NCBI GenBank assembly: GCA_021323155.1
Contig: JAJTCI010000108.1
Span: 1 to 7,583 of the forward strand
DNA: 7,583 nucleotides
Direction: 5' to 3'
Origin: Chitinophagaceae bacterium
GTDB lineage: Bacteria > Bacteroidota > Bacteroidia > Chitinophagales > Chitinophagaceae
Under the pieces are notes generated by a model, which saw only the letters and a list, made by a program, of their open reading frames with translations, ran no database searches and was not told the DNA's origin. Shown piece after piece: positions 4,684 to 7,583 of this stretch (the stretch's first letter is position 1; each line of letters begins with the position of its first letter). The position numbers and the translations under genes were made by a program.

Positions 4684-5679
4684 TTACTTCAACGGTTCAA
4701 TACTATTCACAGCCAGCCTTGCCATTCTTTCAACATCCTGTTTCTCCATGCACTTAAAATGTCCCAGCGGGCATTTCTTATACCCGATCTTGCTGCAAGG
4801 CCTGCACCACAACCCTTCCACTTCAAAGCGGGACTCCTTGCTCTGGTAATCTCCATAATAAGGATACATACCAAAACCTGGGATCGTATTACCCCAGGCT
4901 GAAACGACCGGTTTTTTAAACGCCGAAGCGATATGCATAAGTCCTGTGTCATGCGTTAAGATAACTTTCGCTTTCCTCACCAGGTCTGCGCTCTCATTAA
5001 TATTGAACTTACCACAGGCGTTATATATCTTAATCTCATCCACGGAGGCGATCTCGTCTCCAATCGCCCGGTCTTCCGGCCCTCCCAGTAGTATCACGGG
5101 GTGGTTGATGTGCTGGCAAAGCGTTTTAAGCTTGTGCAAAGGAAGCTTCTTGGTATGGTGCGCGGCCCCAATGACCACGCCGATGTAACCGAACTGGTGC
5201 GACGTTGGAATATCGGAAGGCTTTACCTCGTCCTTTGCGGGAATAAAATAATCGAGGCCCTGTCCATCATTGCGAACACCAAATCTTTTCGCGGCGTTCA
5301 TATACCTGTCAACGATATGCACTTTCGGCAGCAGGTTAATCCGTAACGCCGTGCGCATCCACTTCTGCCAGTTCAATTTGTTGAATGAAGTACTTTTAAC
5401 CTTCAACGCTTTTTTAACACGCCAGGTACGCAGGTTATGATGCAGATCGATGATGTAATCATAATGCTCCTGCTGCAACTCGTGTATCATCAGCTCGAAA
5501 CTACTCTCCAGTAGCATCACCTTGTCGATGTACGGATTGTGTTCCACGATGGACTTAAACCCATGCTTGGTAAGGAAATGCACTTCCGCGCCCGGCACCT
5601 GTTGCTTCAGACAACGGACGACCGGTGTGGTGAGAACGATATCACCAATGGACGAAAATCGTATGATGAGAAATTTCAA
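4684..5679 (-). CDS. Family 9 glycosyltransferase (ADP-heptose:LPS heptosyltransferase-like)
   Basis: 331 residues, GT-B fold, GT9 family, to which LPS-core heptosyltransferases WaaC/WaaF belong. The N-terminal motif MKFLIIRFSSIGD13 contains the family's proposed catalytic Asp13. The C-terminal donor-binding motif is H243-D-T-G-L-M-H249 followed by IASAFKKPVVSAWGNT. The C-terminal segment has four cysteines spaced C292-x2-C295-x7-C303-x6-C310, which could bind a metal or form disulfides. There is no signal peptide or membrane span, so it acts at the cytoplasmic face of the inner membrane, probably adding heptose or a related sugar to an envelope glycolipid; donor and acceptor are not determined. 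The start is TTG (5677-5679): homologues begin exactly at MKxLIIRFSSIGD and there is no ATG nearby in frame. It begins 11 nt after the upstream MFS stop, so translational coupling and cotranscription are likely. Confidence 0.88.
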   Translation of the reverse strand: MKFLIIRFSSIGDIVLTTPVVRCLKQQVPGAEVHFLTKHGFKSIVEHNPYIDKVMLLESSFELMIHELQQEHYDYIIDLHHNLRTWRVKKALKVKSTSFNKLNWQKWMRTALRINLLPKVHIVDRYMNAAKRFGVRNDGQGLDYFIPAKDEVKPSDIPTSHQFGYIGVVIGAAHHTKKLPLHKLKTLCQHINHPVILLGGPEDRAIGDEIASVDEIKIYNACGKFNINESADLVRKAKVILTHDTGLMHIASAFKKPVVSAWGNTIPGFGMYPYYGDYQSKESRFEVEGLWCRPCSKIGYKKCPLGHFKCMEKQDVERMARLAVNSIEPLK

Positions 5680-5690
5680 GTGTTTGTTGT

Positions 5691-6938
5691 TTATGGTAAT
5701 GGTTCCCGGGTCTCTACATAATTGAGGTCCTTATGAAATGTCTCTTCCGTAAAATAGAACGCGATGAGTGTGATCGCCATCACCAGCGTTCCTGTAACAA
5801 TACCGCTTTGTATGATGTCCCAGTTCCATGACTTCTGGAAGAGGTCAAGGAAAAGGAGGTTGATCAATGGTAAGGCACCGCGTACCATGTTCGGAATGGT
5901 AGTGGCAGCGGTAGCCCTTAAGTTGGTACCAAACTGCTCTGCTCCCATGGTGACGAAGATCGCCCAGAAACCGGTACTGAACCCCAGGAATGCGCAGATG
6001 GCGTACATCCGCGCTTCGGAATTGTTCACGCTGCTAAAAAAGAGTACCAGGCCCAGGATACACATTGAATAAAACAAAAGGAGGGCTTTTTTCCGGCTCT
6101 TGAAATACTGGCTCACAAATCCAATAAGAATATCCCCAACCGCGATGGCCACATAAGCAAACATGATGGCGCGACCACTTGAGAGGTCCTTACTCCCGAA
6201 CATTTCGAATGCGAACTTATCGCTCTGGTTAACGAGGATCCCGATGACATACCAGGTCGGCAACCCGATCATGATAGCGAGGATATATTTACGGAACCTT
6301 TTACCGTTGTTGAAGAACATAAAAAAATTGCCCCGCGTTACATTCGTTTCCTTTACCTGCTTGTACATGCCACTTTCCGCGACACTGATCCGCAGGAAAA
6401 GTAAGAGCACGCCAAGCACGCCACCGATCTTGTAGCAAAGGCGCCAGTCCTGCGTAACCTCGAATGTGAAATAAGCCGCAACGCAGCCAAATAACCCGAT
6501 ACCGGCGACCAGTGAAGTCCCGACACCTCTTTTGTTTTTTGGAAGTAATTCACTCACCAGCGTGATGCCGGCGCCCAGTTCTCCTGCCAGGCCAAGGCCA
6601 GCTGCAAATCGCGCGGCGGCATATTCGTTCACCGTCTCCACATAGCCCGTGAAAAAATTCGCTACAGAGTATAGTACGATAGAACCGAACAGTACGCTCA
6701 GCCTTCCTTTCCTGTCTCCAAGGATGCCCCAGATAATTCCACCCAGTAAGAGTCCGCCCATCTGCCAGTTGATCACTTTGGTGCTGTCCACCAGCATCGT
6801 GGCACTGGTGGCCCCTACACCAAGCATGCTTTCCTTCTTGACGATGGTAAATAACAACAAGTCGTAGATATCTACAAAATATCCCAGCGCGGCAACGATC
6901 ACCGGGAGTGATAGAACACCATATTGTTTTTGAGTCAT
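5691..6938 (-). CDS. MFS transporter (metabolite:H+ symporter-like), paralogue of its upstream neighbour
   Basis: 415 residues, the usual 12-helix MFS length. Helix 1 carries two acidic residues (YFVD23IYD26), as in sugar and organic-acid proton symporters. The loop between helices 2 and 3 has MFS motif A, G71-I-L-G-D-R-K-G-R79. Helix 4 has AAR110FAAGLGLAGE120, followed by SELLPKNKRG. The second half repeats a degenerate motif A (SQYFKSRKKAL, about 276-286). The C-terminal half has AEQFGTNLRATAA with IPNMVRG, a signature shared with the adjacent partial paralogue. It should move a small solute across the inner membrane with protons; the substrate cannot be told. The ATG at 6936-6938 is supported by AAGGA six bases upstream. 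It lies 50 nt after the stop of the paralogous transporter gene and 11 nt before the glycosyltransferase, in one leftward cluster. Confidence 0.9.
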   Translation of the reverse strand: MTQKQYGVLSLPVIVAALGYFVDIYDLLLFTIVKKESMLGVGATSATMLVDSTKVINWQMGGLLLGGIIWGILGDRKGRLSVLFGSIVLYSVANFFTGYVETVNEYAAARFAAGLGLAGELGAGITLVSELLPKNKRGVGTSLVAGIGLFGCVAAYFTFEVTQDWRLCYKIGGVLGVLLLFLRISVAESGMYKQVKETNVTRGNFFMFFNNGKRFRKYILAIMIGLPTWYVIGILVNQSDKFAFEMFGSKDLSSGRAIMFAYVAIAVGDILIGFVSQYFKSRKKALLLFYSMCILGLVLFFSSVNNSEARMYAICAFLGFSTGFWAIFVTMGAEQFGTNLRATAATTIPNMVRGALPLINLLFLDLFQKSWNWDIIQSGIVTGTLVMAITLIAFYFTEETFHKDLNYVETREPLP

Positions 6939-6944
6939 AAGCAG

Positions 6945-6949
6945 TCCTT
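6945..6949 (-). promoter_or_regulatory. Shine-Dalgarno AAGGA for the MFS gene
   Basis: On the minus strand AAGGA is followed by six bases (CTGCTT) and the ATG at 6938. A recognisable Shine-Dalgarno at good spacing stands out because the other starts in this window lack one. The 50-bp gap also has a small inverted repeat, GCGG/CCGC (6960-6963 and 6971-6974), just upstream of it. I see no promoter match in the gap, consistent with read-through from the gene upstream. Confidence 0.5.
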
Positions 6950-6988
6950 AATAAAATATGCGGCCTTACTCCGCTAAGTTAACCCGCA

Positions 6989-7583
6989 TCAGCGTTCTAC
7001 AAAATTCAGGTCCTTGCCGAACGTTTCCCGCGTAAAGACCACTGCAAGAAACGCGATGACCATCGTAATAGCTCCTGTGATCCACCCGGCAGTGACATAA
7101 TCCATTCCGTCGATCGACCGGATGCCTTTGAACAGGAGAATGATCAATGGTAAAAACCCTCTCACAAAATTCGGGATGGAGATCGCCGCGGACGCCCGCA
7201 TATTGGTACCGAATTGTTCGGCAGCCATCGTGATGTATAATACCGATATCCCCGAGCCGAAGCCAAGACCGGCGCACACCAGGTAAAAACCATTCGCATC
7301 GCCGCTATAATTAAAATAGATGATGATAAAAACGGCAACGATCGCGTAGAAGATGAAAAGCGTTCGTTTCCGGCTCCTGATCACGTTACTGATCACCCCG
7401 GCGGCGAAATCACCAAATGCCAGCCCTACATATTGAAACATCAGCGCTTTCCCAGGTTCGATCTTTCCGACACCGAATTCAAGGGCGAAGACATCGGCAA
7501 ACGTCATCAACACACCGATGACATACCACACAGGCAGGCCAACGAGTATTCCCTTTAGATAACGGTTGAACCGGTCTTTATTA
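6989..7583 (-). CDS. MFS transporter, C-terminal half (cut by window edge)
   Basis: 197 codons are visible; the reading frame stays open to base 7582 and the N-terminal half lies beyond the window, so this is truncation by the window and not a broken gene. It begins inside the cytoplasmic loop before helix 7 (NKDRFNRYLKG) and runs through ILVGLPVWYVIGVL, a motif A remnant SNVIRSRKRTLF, and AEQFGTNMRASAA with IPNFVRG to the tail ETFGKDLNFVER. It aligns almost without gaps with residues from about 210 of the downstream MFS protein, with roughly 40% identity by eye, including near-identical C-terminal blocks (EETFHKDLNYVET against RETFGKDLNFVER). The two are tandem paralogues. The GTG at 7529-7531 is an internal Val in the PVWYVIG helix, not the start. 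Substrate unknown; inner-membrane proton-coupled transport is inferred from the family. Confidence 0.88.
   Translation of the reverse strand, partial: NKDRFNRYLKGILVGLPVWYVIGVLMTFADVFALEFGVGKIEPGKALMFQYVGLAFGDFAAGVISNVIRSRKRTLFIFYAIVAVFIIIYFNYSGDANGFYLVCAGLGFGSGISVLYITMAAEQFGTNMRASAAISIPNFVRGFLPLIILLFKGIRSIDGMDYVTAGWITGAITMVIAFLAVVFTRETFGKDLNFVER

Noticed and set aside
4634..4902. Two small plus-strand reading frames after mdh
   Set aside because: They overlap the mdh terminator and are antisense to the glycosyltransferase C-terminus, with no start signals or family features.
6966..7277. A separate 103-codon minus-strand gene overlapping the MFS end
   Set aside because: It is a frame-shadow of the MFS C-terminal half, whose own frame shows conserved transporter motifs throughout.
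6989..7583. MFS pseudogene or deliberate half-size transporter
   Set aside because: The frame stays open into the window edge with residues matching the paralogue's middle loop; only the window cuts it.

Overview
The window looks like ordinary chromosome of a Bacteroidota bacterium, most likely Chitinophagaceae or a close relative. Three things point there: a secreted enzyme with a C-terminal type IX secretion (T9SS) sorting domain; a good match to the Bacteroidota promoter (TTG, 20 bp, TAnnTTTG) in front of efp; and A-rich, mostly Shine-Dalgarno-less start regions. The family-level placement is inference from protein style, not a database result.

Layout. At the left edge (1-161) there is a possible 3' end of a rightward gene, a heptamer tandem repeat and the efp terminator. 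Leftward efp (162-728) encodes elongation factor P. Divergent from it, an exported thioredoxin-fold protein with a CGHC site (841-1338) and a T9SS-sorted glucose/sorbosone dehydrogenase-type beta-propeller (1402-3063) run rightward and end at a strong 11-bp hairpin terminator. A gene-free stretch of about 630 bp follows. It holds several repeat structures: a direct repeat bracketing an imperfect palindrome, 11-bp-period tandem repeats, and a copy of a dispersed 'GATTGCTTCGC...GCAATGAC' element. The malate dehydrogenase gene mdh (3696-4625) comes next and converges, across a hairpin plus T7 terminator, on a leftward cluster. Read in its own direction, that cluster is an MFS transporter (5' end outside the window), a paralogous MFS transporter, and a family 9 glycosyltransferase (heptosyltransferase-like) with a TTG start 11 nt after the preceding stop.

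Functions. EF-P (polyproline translation rescue) and MDH (TCA cycle) are housekeeping. The thioredoxin-like protein and the dehydrogenase both carry signal peptides and act outside the cytoplasm. The leftward cluster pairs duplicated inner-membrane transporters with an envelope-glycan glycosyltransferase, which suggests, but does not prove, a cell-surface role.

I see no clear new defence, mobile or RNA system. The most interesting points are the EF-P loop, which carries Arg32 where a PGKG-type lysine loop is usual and lines up with the rhamnosylated-Arg EF-P class; the three-armed inverted repeat over the efp promoter; the repeat-rich gap before mdh; and the tandem MFS pair joined to the glycosyltransferase.
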